Below are positions 36,246 to 44,208 of a stretch of DNA of 64,000 bases, one piece after another. The stretch lies in the NCBI GenBank assembly GCA_038744685.1, contig JBCDMB010000001.1, positions 248,001-312,000 of the forward strand, read 5' to 3'. The DNA comes from Verrucomicrobiota bacterium (GTDB lineage Bacteria; Verrucomicrobiota; Verrucomicrobiia; Opitutales; Puniceicoccaceae). Under the pieces are notes generated by a model. That model made no database searches and was not told the DNA's origin. It saw nothing but the letters and a program-made list of their open reading frames with translations. Position numbers and translations under genes: made by a program. The number at the start of each line of letters is the position of its first letter. The stretch's first letter is position 1.

Positions 36246-37505
36246 TTAAGAGATTTTCGTTTCTTGAAGGCTGGATTTTGAAATGTATTCGATGAGGTCG
36301 GAGATGCCGTAGTCCCAACGCTGAATCCGGTCGGTGTGGTTGACCCAGTTCACGAGCCGGCCCAGCTCGGGAGAAGCAATTTCAACCCGGTCGCCGATCT
36401 TATGGGTGAAGCCTTGGCCCTCTTGCCCCCGATCTGCGGTAGGAGCGAACATGGTGCCGAGGAACAGCACGAGACCGTCCGGATATTGGTGATGGTCACC
36501 GATTGCCTGAGCAGCGAGGTCTTCGGGCGGGCGACTGATTTCGGCCATTCGGTTGCGTCCGGAATCTCTGAAACCATCGGCACCGGTGATCGTCAGTTCG
36601 ATCTCACTATTCTTGACGATCTCCAGAGAAAACCCTTCGTCGAAGAGCCGGAAAAACGGGCCGATGGAGCAAGAACCGTTTTGGTCTTTCGCCTCGCCCA
36701 GGAGTAGGGCACTCCGTCCTTCATAGTCGCGCAGGTTGACGTCGTTCCCAAGGGTCGCCCCGACGATCTTTCCGTATTTGGAGATGGCGAGCACAACCTC
36801 GGGTTCCGGATTGTTCCAGTTTGAGTCCGGCAAGACACCGATTTCGGCACCGTAGGAAACGGAGGCCATTGGCTGGTGCTTGGTGAATACCTCTGCGTCT
36901 TTTCCGATCCCGACTTCCAAGTATTGCGACCAGATTCCGGCTTCTTGAAACCGCTTTTTGAGGACATCGGTTTCCGGCGAGCCGGGTTTGACGGTCGATA
37001 AATCGGAGCCGAGGGAGTCCATAATGATCGCCCGGATCTCCTGAGCACGGCCAGCGTCGCCGCCTGCTTTCTCTTCGACGACCCTTTCGAGGAGGCTTTT
37101 GACAAAGGTCACCCCGCAAGCCTTGGTCGCCAGAAGGTCGTTGGGCGCGAGGAGGACAATGGACTCTTCCTCCTGCAACCGCGATGCCCGGTTCGCGAAC
37201 AAGCTGTTTTCCAATAACTCGTCGAGCGGAAGGAGCTCGGGGAGGGTGCCTGCCGAGCGGATCGAGTCGACCGGGTTCTCGCTGTTCACCAGCTCGGTCA
37301 TGGTGGGGTAGATCCTGGAGAGATCAGAGACCGTGCCGTTGCTCACACAAACCACGCGCGGACCGGCAAGGCCGTTGTCGGCCTTGGAGGCCGGTACCCA
37401 AACCCGTCCCACCCAGGTCCCTTGGGATCCGTTTGCAGGCAGAACGTTTTCCGGACGATAGCTCGTGAAGGTTGGATTGTCTGAAGATGTTAGTGAATCG
37501 TTCAT
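36246..37505 (-). CDS. xylX: FAH-family 2-keto-3-deoxypentonate dehydratase (XylX-like)
   Basis: In Caulobacter XylX dehydrates 2-keto-3-deoxy-D-xylonate to alpha-ketoglutarate semialdehyde. From ATG 37505 (start overlaps the SDR stop as ATGA) the protein has 419 residues. It shares long blocks with the XylX type: IWSQYLEVGIGKDAEVFTK, WNNPEPEVVLAISKYGKIVGATLGNDVNLRDYEGRSALLL, SIGPFFRLFDE, HHQYPDGLVLFLGTMFAP and GQGFTHKIGDRVEI. GNDV and the E-x-E (EPEVV) segment bear the metal ligands of the FAH fold. The substrate could also be L-arabinose-derived. Confidence 0.88.
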   Translation of the reverse strand: MNDSLTSSDNPTFTSYRPENVLPANGSQGTWVGRVWVPASKADNGLAGPRVVCVSNGTVSDLSRIYPTMTELVNSENPVDSIRSAGTLPELLPLDELLENSLFANRASRLQEEESIVLLAPNDLLATKACGVTFVKSLLERVVEEKAGGDAGRAQEIRAIIMDSLGSDLSTVKPGSPETDVLKKRFQEAGIWSQYLEVGIGKDAEVFTKHQPMASVSYGAEIGVLPDSNWNNPEPEVVLAISKYGKIVGATLGNDVNLRDYEGRSALLLGEAKDQNGSCSIGPFFRLFDEGFSLEIVKNSEIELTITGADGFRDSGRNRMAEISRPPEDLAAQAIGDHHQYPDGLVLFLGTMFAPTADRGQEGQGFTHKIGDRVEIASPELGRLVNWVNHTDRIQRWDYGISDLIEYISKSSLQETKIS

Positions 37506-38305
37506 TGGTTTCTTTCCTCGGGATCGGAAGAGGCTTGTCCTCCTTTGAAGGAAAAGCCGCCATCGCAACGGATGTCAGTGCCCGTTATGTTGGCCGCGTC
37601 GTCGCTGGCGAGAAAGACGAAGGGGGCGGCTACCTCCTCGATCGAGCCTACGACACCGCGTGGATGGTTTGCATCAAAGGCCGCTTTAAGGGTGGCTGGA
37701 TCCTCGCCACTGTCGGCAATGAAACGGTGGAGCATGGGAGAGTCGACGGTTCCCGGCGAAACGCTGTTGACCCGGATACCCAGAGGGGCCAATTCCATCG
37801 CCTGTCCTCTCGCAAGACCCATGAGAGCAGCATTGCAAGCGCCGTAAACGGCATGGCTGGCGAAACCCACGTTACCCGTGACACTGGCCATATGGATAAT
37901 GGATCCCCCGGAGGTTTCGCGCATGTGAGGAATGCAATACTTGGAAAAGAAGACGGCCGATTTGAATTTTGCGTCCACACAGAGGTCGAACTCGTCCTCG
38001 CGCATGTGCTCGACGTCAACGACGGGCATCACTGCGGCATTGTTGACGAGAATTGAGACCGGCCCGAGGGCTTTGAAGGCGTTGGCAACAAAGTGCTCAA
38101 TGCTTTCGATCGATGAGATGTCGAAGTTCTCCCAATAGACCTGCCGACCGAGTTCCTCGATCAGTCGTGCGGTTTCTTTCACTCCGCTTTCCCGGCGGGC
38201 GCATACGGCGAGATCTGCTCCTTCCTTGGCCAACGCCAGTGCGATGCCACGGCCGATTCCGTCGCCTGCGCCGGTGACAATCGCGATTCTTCCTTTCAAT
38301 TTCAT
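37502..38305 (-). CDS. Short-chain dehydrogenase/reductase with Asn in place of the catalytic Lys
   Basis: A Rossmann-fold protein of 267 residues: TGAGDGIG nucleotide loop (residues 11-18), LVNNAA (87-92), Ser141 in MASVTG, Tyr154 in HAVYGACNAAL. The residue four after Tyr is Asn158, where almost all active SDRs have Lys. The codon is AAT, one base from AAA or AAG. In the operon the expected job is sugar or sugar-lactone dehydrogenase, but the missing Lys makes activity doubtful unless another residue takes over. It overlaps the XylX-like gene by 4 bp. Confidence 0.88.
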   Translation of the reverse strand: MKLKGRIAIVTGAGDGIGRGIALALAKEGADLAVCARRESGVKETARLIEELGRQVYWENFDISSIESIEHFVANAFKALGPVSILVNNAAVMPVVDVEHMREDEFDLCVDAKFKSAVFFSKYCIPHMRETSGGSIIHMASVTGNVGFASHAVYGACNAALMGLARGQAMELAPLGIRVNSVSPGTVDSPMLHRFIADSGEDPATLKAAFDANHPRGVVGSIEEVAAPFVFLASDDAANITGTDIRCDGGFSFKGGQASSDPEERNQ

Positions 38306-38345
38306 ATCAGGGGATCCTTTGGTTGCTCGCTAAAAGGGTGCTGGG

Positions 38346-39515
38346 TTACCAGTCGAGAATGGCCCCGTCCTTGGCCCGGATGGTCGTGGAATGCATGACC
38401 TCCTGTTGGAAAGGATGCTTTGCGGCCTCTTTCTCGTCCACGGTGATCCCCAGACCCGGAGCTTCGCAGGGCAGCCAGTAGCCGTCTTTGGTCTCCAGTT
38501 GACTCTGAACGACGTCCCACCGCCACGGAACATCGGTCAGCATGTCTTCCTGAATCAGGAAGTTGGGAGTCGACAGGGCGAAGTGCAAGGCTGCCGCGTT
38601 CGCAACCGGGCCCAGAGGGTTATGGGGAGCCACGCCCATCTGATAAGCCTCCGCCATGGCGGCGATTTTCTTCGCTTCAAAAAGGCCGCCGCAGTGGCAG
38701 AGATCGGGCTGAATCACATGGCAGGCACGTTGCTCAAAGACCGGACGGAACTGCTGGCGTGAGACGAGACGCTCACCCGTTGCAATCGGGACGCGCGTCG
38801 ATTGCCTCACTTCCAACAAGGCTTCGACGTTCTCGGGAGGGACGGGTTCCTCGCAAAAGTAGGGGCTAAATTCTTCAATCGCGTTGATATACTGCACCGC
38901 CATCGCCGGGTAGGTCCTCCCGTGGAAATCGACCATGATGTCGATGGAATCCCCCAACGCATGGCGCAACGCGCCCATCATTTTAGCAAAGCGCTTCACC
39001 GTTGCCGGACCTTCGAGCGGTTCGCTGTAGGGAACAAATACGACTTTTACGGCGGTGTATCCGTTATCCACTACCTCCTGGGCCAACTCGATCAACGGGC
39101 CGACCTCGAACGTTTCGTAGACCGCTTTCATGTTCCCTCCGCCCAAATGGGTATACATGCGGACCTTGTCCCGCACACGCCCGCCAAGGAGTTGGTAGAC
39201 CGGCACGCCTAGATCCTTACCGCGAATATCCCAGAGGGCCTGTTCGATCGCTGAGATCGCACTCATGCCGATCACGCCGAGCCGCCAAAACGATTGGCGA
39301 TACATTTTCTGGTAGAGATGCTCGATCCGACTGGGGTCTTCTCCGATGCACATCGGGGCCATGTCTTCGATCGCGGCGACCAACGAGCGGGATTTCCATT
39401 CGAGAGAAGCTTCTCCCCAACCGATCAAACCGGGCACATCGGTTTCCACCTTGCAAAATACCCAGTTCCGCATCTCGGCGTTTACCACCACTGATTTTAT
39501 CGCCGTAATTTTCAT
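38346..39515 (-). CDS. Sugar-acid dehydratase of the enolase superfamily (mandelate racemase/galactonate dehydratase type)
   Basis: A 389-residue protein from ATG 39515. It has the two enolase-superfamily domains. Metal ligands appear as Asp in IMVDFHGR, Glu in FCEEPVPPEN, and Glu in ATGERL. The catalytic His is in VAPHNPLGPV and YTAVKVV holds the Lys-like position. It resembles the galactonate and arabinonate/fuconate dehydratases that form 2-keto-3-deoxy acids. Its product would be the substrate of the XylX-like enzyme downstream. The exact acid (xylonate, arabinonate, galactonate) cannot be read from sequence. Confidence 0.88.
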   Translation of the reverse strand: MKITAIKSVVVNAEMRNWVFCKVETDVPGLIGWGEASLEWKSRSLVAAIEDMAPMCIGEDPSRIEHLYQKMYRQSFWRLGVIGMSAISAIEQALWDIRGKDLGVPVYQLLGGRVRDKVRMYTHLGGGNMKAVYETFEVGPLIELAQEVVDNGYTAVKVVFVPYSEPLEGPATVKRFAKMMGALRHALGDSIDIMVDFHGRTYPAMAVQYINAIEEFSPYFCEEPVPPENVEALLEVRQSTRVPIATGERLVSRQQFRPVFEQRACHVIQPDLCHCGGLFEAKKIAAMAEAYQMGVAPHNPLGPVANAAALHFALSTPNFLIQEDMLTDVPWRWDVVQSQLETKDGYWLPCEAPGLGITVDEKEAAKHPFQQEVMHSTTIRAKDGAILDW

Positions 39516-39539
39516 AGCGTGATTCAAAAAAGCGTCCGG

Positions 39540-40529
39540 TTACTGGACAGATAAGTAGCGGACCGGGAAGGAATCGGATTCTTCCTCGACGAGGCCTCGT
39601 TGCACCAAATCCTTCAGGTGTCCGTTGAAGGCATAACAAAGTTCATGATTGATTTCAGCTGGCCAGTCGCCGAGTTGCGGACCGACTTCGTGACAGAGCT
39701 CAGTGAGGCCCATCCCGTCATCCGAATTTTTCAGCGTTTCGAGAATCGCAGACTCCGCTTTCTCGACAAATTCACGGCTTCGGCGACAAAAATCGCTGAC
39801 CTCCTCGCCTCGATAAACAGGCCAGTGGCAACCCGAATAGATTTCCGGCTGCAGCTCCTCGATGCGGCGAATCGAATTCAGGTATTCCGGCACCTGCAGG
39901 TAAGTAGGGCAGAGGGCTGGGGCACCTTTCAGATCCAGATAAACCTCGCCGTGGATGGCATCTCCTGCGAAGAGAGCCCGGTGGCGTTTGTCCCAGAGGG
40001 CGAGATGGCCCTTGCTGTGGCCAGGGAGGTGGATCACCTCTACGATCCACCCGGGTGAGACTTCGATGAACTCACCACCATCGTAGACCACATCTACTGG
40101 CTGCGGTTTGCCCAGAGCGTTCATTATCCAGTCGCGGGTGTCATCGTCGTAAAAGTGCCCGTGCTTCGCTCGGTAGGCATCGTAACGCTCCGCATAGATC
40201 ACGGCTGGGTCGGACACCTGCGCGGCATCCGCGCGCCCACAGCCAATTTTCGCCTGCGGAGCGATCTTTTTCATGTCAGCATTCCCCCCCTGATGGTCGA
40301 GATCGCAATGAGTGATGACGATATGGGTTAAATTCGCAGGGGACAGGCCGATTGCGCGGAGCGCAGGGACAATCACTCCTTCGACGTCGCTTGCGCAACC
40401 CGTGTCGAGGAGAACTGTGCCTGTCTCTCCAGCGAGTAGTGGCAGGGAAAGAGGACGTCCGCCCACCTCGGCTTGGATTAAATAGCCACCTTCGAAGACT
40501 TCTTCTACCGGAGTTTGGGTTGATGACAT
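39540..40529 (-). CDS. MBL-fold metallo-hydrolase, possible sugar lactonase
   Basis: A 329-residue metallo-beta-lactamase-fold enzyme heading the operon. The metal motif is HCDLDH (residues 74-79), a variant of HxHxDH with Asp in the second ligand place. LDTGC, HLPGHSKGHLALWD and LFAGDAIHG supply further ligands. The C-terminal about 70 residues (NSDDGMGLTELCHEVGPQL) form a helical tail. As first gene before a dehydratase it could replace the usual lactonase of oxidative sugar pathways, but this is inference. The start ATG 40529 is 126 bp from the divergent AraC gene. Confidence 0.85.
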   Translation of the reverse strand: MSSTQTPVEEVFEGGYLIQAEVGGRPLSLPLLAGETGTVLLDTGCASDVEGVIVPALRAIGLSPANLTHIVITHCDLDHQGGNADMKKIAPQAKIGCGRADAAQVSDPAVIYAERYDAYRAKHGHFYDDDTRDWIMNALGKPQPVDVVYDGGEFIEVSPGWIVEVIHLPGHSKGHLALWDKRHRALFAGDAIHGEVYLDLKGAPALCPTYLQVPEYLNSIRRIEELQPEIYSGCHWPVYRGEEVSDFCRRSREFVEKAESAILETLKNSDDGMGLTELCHEVGPQLGDWPAEINHELCYAFNGHLKDLVQRGLVEEESDSFPVRYLSVQ

Positions 40530-40655
40530 AAGCAGTGGGTGAGGAATTTGTGCAGGCCGACAGTTTACATCAGTGTTGGACTATTGAAATGACAGGAATA
40601 CGCCTAAATATAGTAAAAATTCGCATCATCGTGAAATTCCCGTCTGCTGATTCTT

Positions 40656-41531
40656 ATGAGTAAGAAATCGCTGGAGCTGGCCTACTGTTATGGGGGCATC
40701 TCCCAATACGAGCCGGGAGAGGTTCTCGGACCGCGTAAGCTGACTGACTACGAAGCTGTGCTAATTATCGAGGGATCACCCCGGTATGAAACGAATGCCG
40801 GGGTTTCGCTTCTCAGTCCGGGAACTATACATGTTGCCAGACCGGAGACGACCGAGACGTTTTACTGGGACGACAAGCATCGGACGCGGCATGCTTACTT
40901 ACACTTTGATTTGGAATCGATTCCGGATGATTGGGATTCACCAGACAGTTGGCCGAGGTTTCATTTAAAATCCTCTCCAGTAATGATCGAGCTGTTCCGG
41001 CACATTCTTGAACGGGCCGTCCGACACTCCGATTGGCCGGCACGGAAGCCTGGGCGTGGTGACAACCGGATCTTCGAGGCCTTTCTCGGACTCTATGTCC
41101 ATGGTGTCCAACATCATCATGGAGACTCGGCTCCGGCGTTTTCCCAGCCTGTTACCCGAGCCGTCCAGTTTATTCGTGAACGCTTGGACGCCCCGCATTT
41201 TGTGCCGATTTCATTGGATGAGCTGGCGGCCGTCTCCCATGTGACTCAGAAGCACTTGTGCCGGGTTTTTCAGCAGGAGCTTGGCGTCTCGCCCATTAAG
41301 TCTTGCCGCCTGATGCAGTTTCAGTTGGCGATACCGCTGTTGGCGCGGTCCAATTTGATGATCAAGCAGATCGCGGAACGCTGTGGGTTCCCGGATCAAC
41401 TGCAGTTCTCGCGCAGCTTTTCCAGGACTTTTGGATATTCGCCGAGCGAGTGCCGGAAAAAGATTCTGAGCGGTGCGGCTCCTCCTCGCATCAATCTACC
41501 TGCGATCTTGATGCCACGCCTTTATTGGTGA
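40656..41531 (+). CDS. AraC family transcriptional regulator (divergent to the sugar-acid operon)
   Basis: The 291-residue protein has an N-terminal cupin-like sugar-binding domain (about 1-130) and a C-terminal double helix-turn-helix: ISLDELAAVSHVTQKHLCRVFQQELG and IKQIAERCGFPDQLQFSRSFSRTFGYSPSEC. It probably binds in the 126-bp gap shared with the MBL-fold gene and responds to a sugar or sugar acid. ATG 40656 is clear. Downstream is a 62-bp gap to the convergent sulfatase end. Confidence 0.92.
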   Translation: MSKKSLELAYCYGGISQYEPGEVLGPRKLTDYEAVLIIEGSPRYETNAGVSLLSPGTIHVARPETTETFYWDDKHRTRHAYLHFDLESIPDDWDSPDSWPRFHLKSSPVMIELFRHILERAVRHSDWPARKPGRGDNRIFEAFLGLYVHGVQHHHGDSAPAFSQPVTRAVQFIRERLDAPHFVPISLDELAAVSHVTQKHLCRVFQQELGVSPIKSCRLMQFQLAIPLLARSNLMIKQIAERCGFPDQLQFSRSFSRTFGYSPSECRKKILSGAAPPRINLPAILMPRLYW

Positions 41532-41593
41532 GGTAGCCAAGGCCTAACATTAACTCCGATAGTGTAATCTCTATCTACGGTAGAAACTTGTGG

Positions 41594-42970
41594 TTACGTT
41601 TTCGGACTGTTTCCTACTGGAGGTAATTCTGTGAAGTCTGGCTCGCCCCCCGTTGAGTCGAATTGATCCGGTGGGGTCTCGATAATTCCTTCCGTGCGCG
41701 GAAGACGACCCTCCAGCAAAGGGTCTGCTGTCTCGGACATCCAACGTTCGAGAAGGTAGGCGAGTTCTTTTTTGAGTTCCGCACAGTCCGGATCCATAGC
41801 GAGGTTACAGGATTCCTGAGGATCGAAGTCGAGGTCGAAGAGCAACTCACCCGGTTCAGTCCTTTCGGCCAAACCTCTTTCGTGAAGGTAGCGTTTGGAA
41901 AGGCTGTTGTCTATATTGGGGAGGATCGTTTTATCGTAGTCCGTATATCGACGGATATACTTCCAACGATCCGTCCGCACCGCTCGTCCTGGCTCTTGGG
42001 AAGCATGGAAGTTCACCTCAGCGAAGACTGCATTGCGGGTATTTTCCTGCGCCCCATTTGCCAGTCCGAGAAAAGATTTTCCTTCTAGCCAGTCAGGTGG
42101 GTCAACACCGAGCCATTCGCAAATCGTTGGGAAGATATCGATCTGAGAGACGAGCGAATCGATGACTCTGCCACCTGAGAAACTGCCTGGGCCACGGAGG
42201 ATTAGGAACACTCCTAGTCCGTGGTCGGTCAAACGGCATTTCATATGGGGGAAGGCAATACCATGGTCTGTGGTGCAGACGACTAAAGTATTCTCCCGTA
42301 AGTTGTTTTCCTCTAATGCGTTTAGCACCTGACCGAAGGCCTCGTCGGTGCTTCGGATACTGGATTGATAAAGAGCGAAATCACTCCGAGTGATTGGATT
42401 GTCTGGAAGGGTGGGCGGAGGCATGACGTAGCGGGAATCATTTGGTGGTGCCGTTCGAGGGAAGTCACCGCCAGTTCCGTTCCGATGGGGGGCGAAAAGA
42501 CCTACATCGAGAAAGAAGGGGCTGGTCTGGCGACGAGCGAGAAAACTCCGTACCTCCTCAATCGGTTTTTCGAAATCTGTATCAAGAGTCAAGATCTCAT
42601 CGTAGCCCCCTTCTGATGGATTCGCGAAAGGCGGGATAGCAATATGTTGTTGCCCACAAAGGGCGGTCCGGTAGCCGTGTCCGCGCAGGAAGTTCATCAG
42701 CGTCTTTCCATAATCGCGGAGGGTCCAACCTCGGTGCGCCAGCCCCAACATTCCTGCTGAATGGGCTGACTGGCCAGTCAGAAGGCAGGCCCGAGAGGGC
42801 GAGCAGGTAGGGTTACCGCAAAAAGCCTTTCGGAACAGCACTCCGTCTTCAGCTAGCCGCTGGAGGTTCGGTGTTAGCACACTATATCCAAAAGGCTGGA
42901 TGTAGCGGCCAGCATCGTGGCAGTGAAGATAAAGAATGTTAGGGTGAGACTTAGCTTTGTTGTTGGCCAT
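41594..42970 (-). CDS. Type I sulfatase
   Basis: A 458-residue enzyme of the alkaline-phosphatase superfamily that removes sulfate esters from glycans. The formylglycine site is CSPSR at residues 56-60 (CNPTCSPSRACLLTG), Cys-type, so it needs the formylglycine-generating enzyme, which is not in this window. N-terminal NILYLHCHDAGRY holds metal ligands, and CTTDHGIAFPHMKCRL the later ones. From ATG 42970 no signal peptide is present. A 47-codon frame just upstream encodes a good signal peptide in another frame (see 42951-43094). Confidence 0.92.
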   Translation of the reverse strand: MANNKAKSHPNILYLHCHDAGRYIQPFGYSVLTPNLQRLAEDGVLFRKAFCGNPTCSPSRACLLTGQSAHSAGMLGLAHRGWTLRDYGKTLMNFLRGHGYRTALCGQQHIAIPPFANPSEGGYDEILTLDTDFEKPIEEVRSFLARRQTSPFFLDVGLFAPHRNGTGGDFPRTAPPNDSRYVMPPPTLPDNPITRSDFALYQSSIRSTDEAFGQVLNALEENNLRENTLVVCTTDHGIAFPHMKCRLTDHGLGVFLILRGPGSFSGGRVIDSLVSQIDIFPTICEWLGVDPPDWLEGKSFLGLANGAQENTRNAVFAEVNFHASQEPGRAVRTDRWKYIRRYTDYDKTILPNIDNSLSKRYLHERGLAERTEPGELLFDLDFDPQESCNLAMDPDCAELKKELAYLLERWMSETADPLLEGRLPRTEGIIETPPDQFDSTGGEPDFTELPPVGNSPKT

Positions 42971-43094
42971 GGTCGACGCGCGGCATCCCCTCAAGGATAG
43001 CGCTTCCGGTAGTGTTTGGTTCGTTCGCAGAGGCAGGCGCTGAGACGAGAATGCCGATCAGTAGAGAGTAGGGGAGGTGGATTCTTAGGTTCAT
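42951..43094 (-). other. Orphan signal-peptide-coding frame overlapping the sulfatase start
   Basis: From ATG 43094 the minus strand reads MNLRIHLPYSLLIGILVSAP, then ASANEPNTTGSAILEG..., an excellent type I signal peptide (basic start, hydrophobic core, ASA cleavage site). It ends at a stop at 42951, 20 bp inside the sulfatase, out of frame by one base. It may be what remains of a longer signal peptide of the sulfatase after a frameshift, or a remnant of a lost gene. Not certain to be expressed. Confidence 0.45.
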
Positions 43095-43117
43095 CGTTTT
43101 AGTAGGCTGGCTTCTGG

Positions 43118-44116
43118 TCAGGAGGGTAGCCGAACGCCTTCGGCATCGATCCGGACTGGTTCGATTTCGCCATTTTCTTTGTAATTCACGTAGCAGATCG
43201 AGGATTCTCGAAAGTAGCAGGTTTGGGTCTGGCTCATATCGTTGCAGATAAAATACCACTGACCATGCCACTCGAAAAAGGAGCCGTGCCGGTCGAAGGT
43301 GGAAAGGCGACCTTCCCGGCGACAGTAGTCGAAGGCGGAGCAAAAAAGCTCGGAAGAATTGTCGAAGAAAATGTCTTTTCCCGTGTAGCGGAAATCCTGC
43401 GCCAAATACTCATCCTGCACGAATGATCCTTTGCAAACGTAGGGTCCGTAGACGCTATCGGACATCGCGTAGTAGCAGCCCCACGAGAGGTAATAGATAC
43501 CGTTCCGCTTGTGGAGGTAAGGTTTGTCATCGGTTTTGCCAGGGGCGACCGGGCCTTCTTGACCTTGAATCGTAATTACACGGCTTGGCTCTGCGAGTGA
43601 TATCATGTTCTCGTCTAACTTCGCGATGTGGTAGTCCCACGCTCCGACGACGATATAAGCGCAGCCGTCATCATCGATCAGGATGCCGGGATCATGGGCG
43701 CAGCCTCCTGTATCGTCGCTGGAAATGATGGGCTTTCCGAGGGGGTCACTCCAAGGGCCTACAGGAGTGTCCGAAACGAGGACGTGCGTCGCAAAGGAGC
43801 GGTTCGAGAGATACCAGTAGAAATTCCCGTTTCTCTCGGCTGCGTCGGTCGCCCAGCAGTCTCTGAAGTCATCCCCAAAGCCAATTTCCTCGGGGGTTAG
43901 GGTGTGCTCATGAGTCCACTTGATAAGATCAGGAGACGACCAAATCCACCAGTCTTCCATCTTAAAGGTTGGGTTATTGCTCGACTTGTCGTGGGTGGCG
44001 TAGAGGTAAGCCCTGTCGCCAAAAACACGGATATGCGGGTCACAGACTCCACGACCAGGGAGGAGGGGATTTCCAAAAGTGGGTTTTGTTGATTCCGTAT
44101 CGGGAGGGTTTTCCAA
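43118..44116 (-). CDS. Glycoside hydrolase family 43-like protein
   Basis: A five-bladed beta-propeller hydrolase of 332 residues, typical of xylosidases and arabinanases. Catalytic Asp is in GVCDPHIRVFGD, the pKa-modulating Asp in GGCAHDPGILIDDDG, and the acid Glu in the EGP block of GQEGPVAPG. The usual start has no ATG before the fold, and an in-frame TGA lies at 44132-44134, so TTG 44116 is the likely start. No signal peptide is visible, so the enzyme may be cytosolic. It is 92 bp after the XylR-like gene and precedes the sulfatase in one direction. Confidence 0.85.
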   Translation of the reverse strand: MENPPDTESTKPTFGNPLLPGRGVCDPHIRVFGDRAYLYATHDKSSNNPTFKMEDWWIWSSPDLIKWTHEHTLTPEEIGFGDDFRDCWATDAAERNGNFYWYLSNRSFATHVLVSDTPVGPWSDPLGKPIISSDDTGGCAHDPGILIDDDGCAYIVVGAWDYHIAKLDENMISLAEPSRVITIQGQEGPVAPGKTDDKPYLHKRNGIYYLSWGCYYAMSDSVYGPYVCKGSFVQDEYLAQDFRYTGKDIFFDNSSELFCSAFDYCRREGRLSTFDRHGSFFEWHGQWYFICNDMSQTQTCYFRESSICYVNYKENGEIEPVRIDAEGVRLPS

Positions 44117-44123
44117 TAGACGA

Positions 44124-44135
44124 GTGAGATCTCAC
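44124..44135. promoter_or_regulatory. Perfect 12-bp palindrome upstream of the GH43 gene
   Basis: GTGAGATCTCAC is perfectly symmetrical and lies 7-18 bases before the TTG start of the GH43 gene. It may be an operator for the XylR-like regulator. A symmetrical site would suit the LacI-like half of such a dimer, but this is a guess. Confidence 0.35.
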
Positions 44136-44208
44136 ATAGACTTATTTCGTTGCAATAAAAAACGGATTTTTCCGAATGTCTTCGTAAAGTTGAGGAAGTT
44201 ACACTGAT

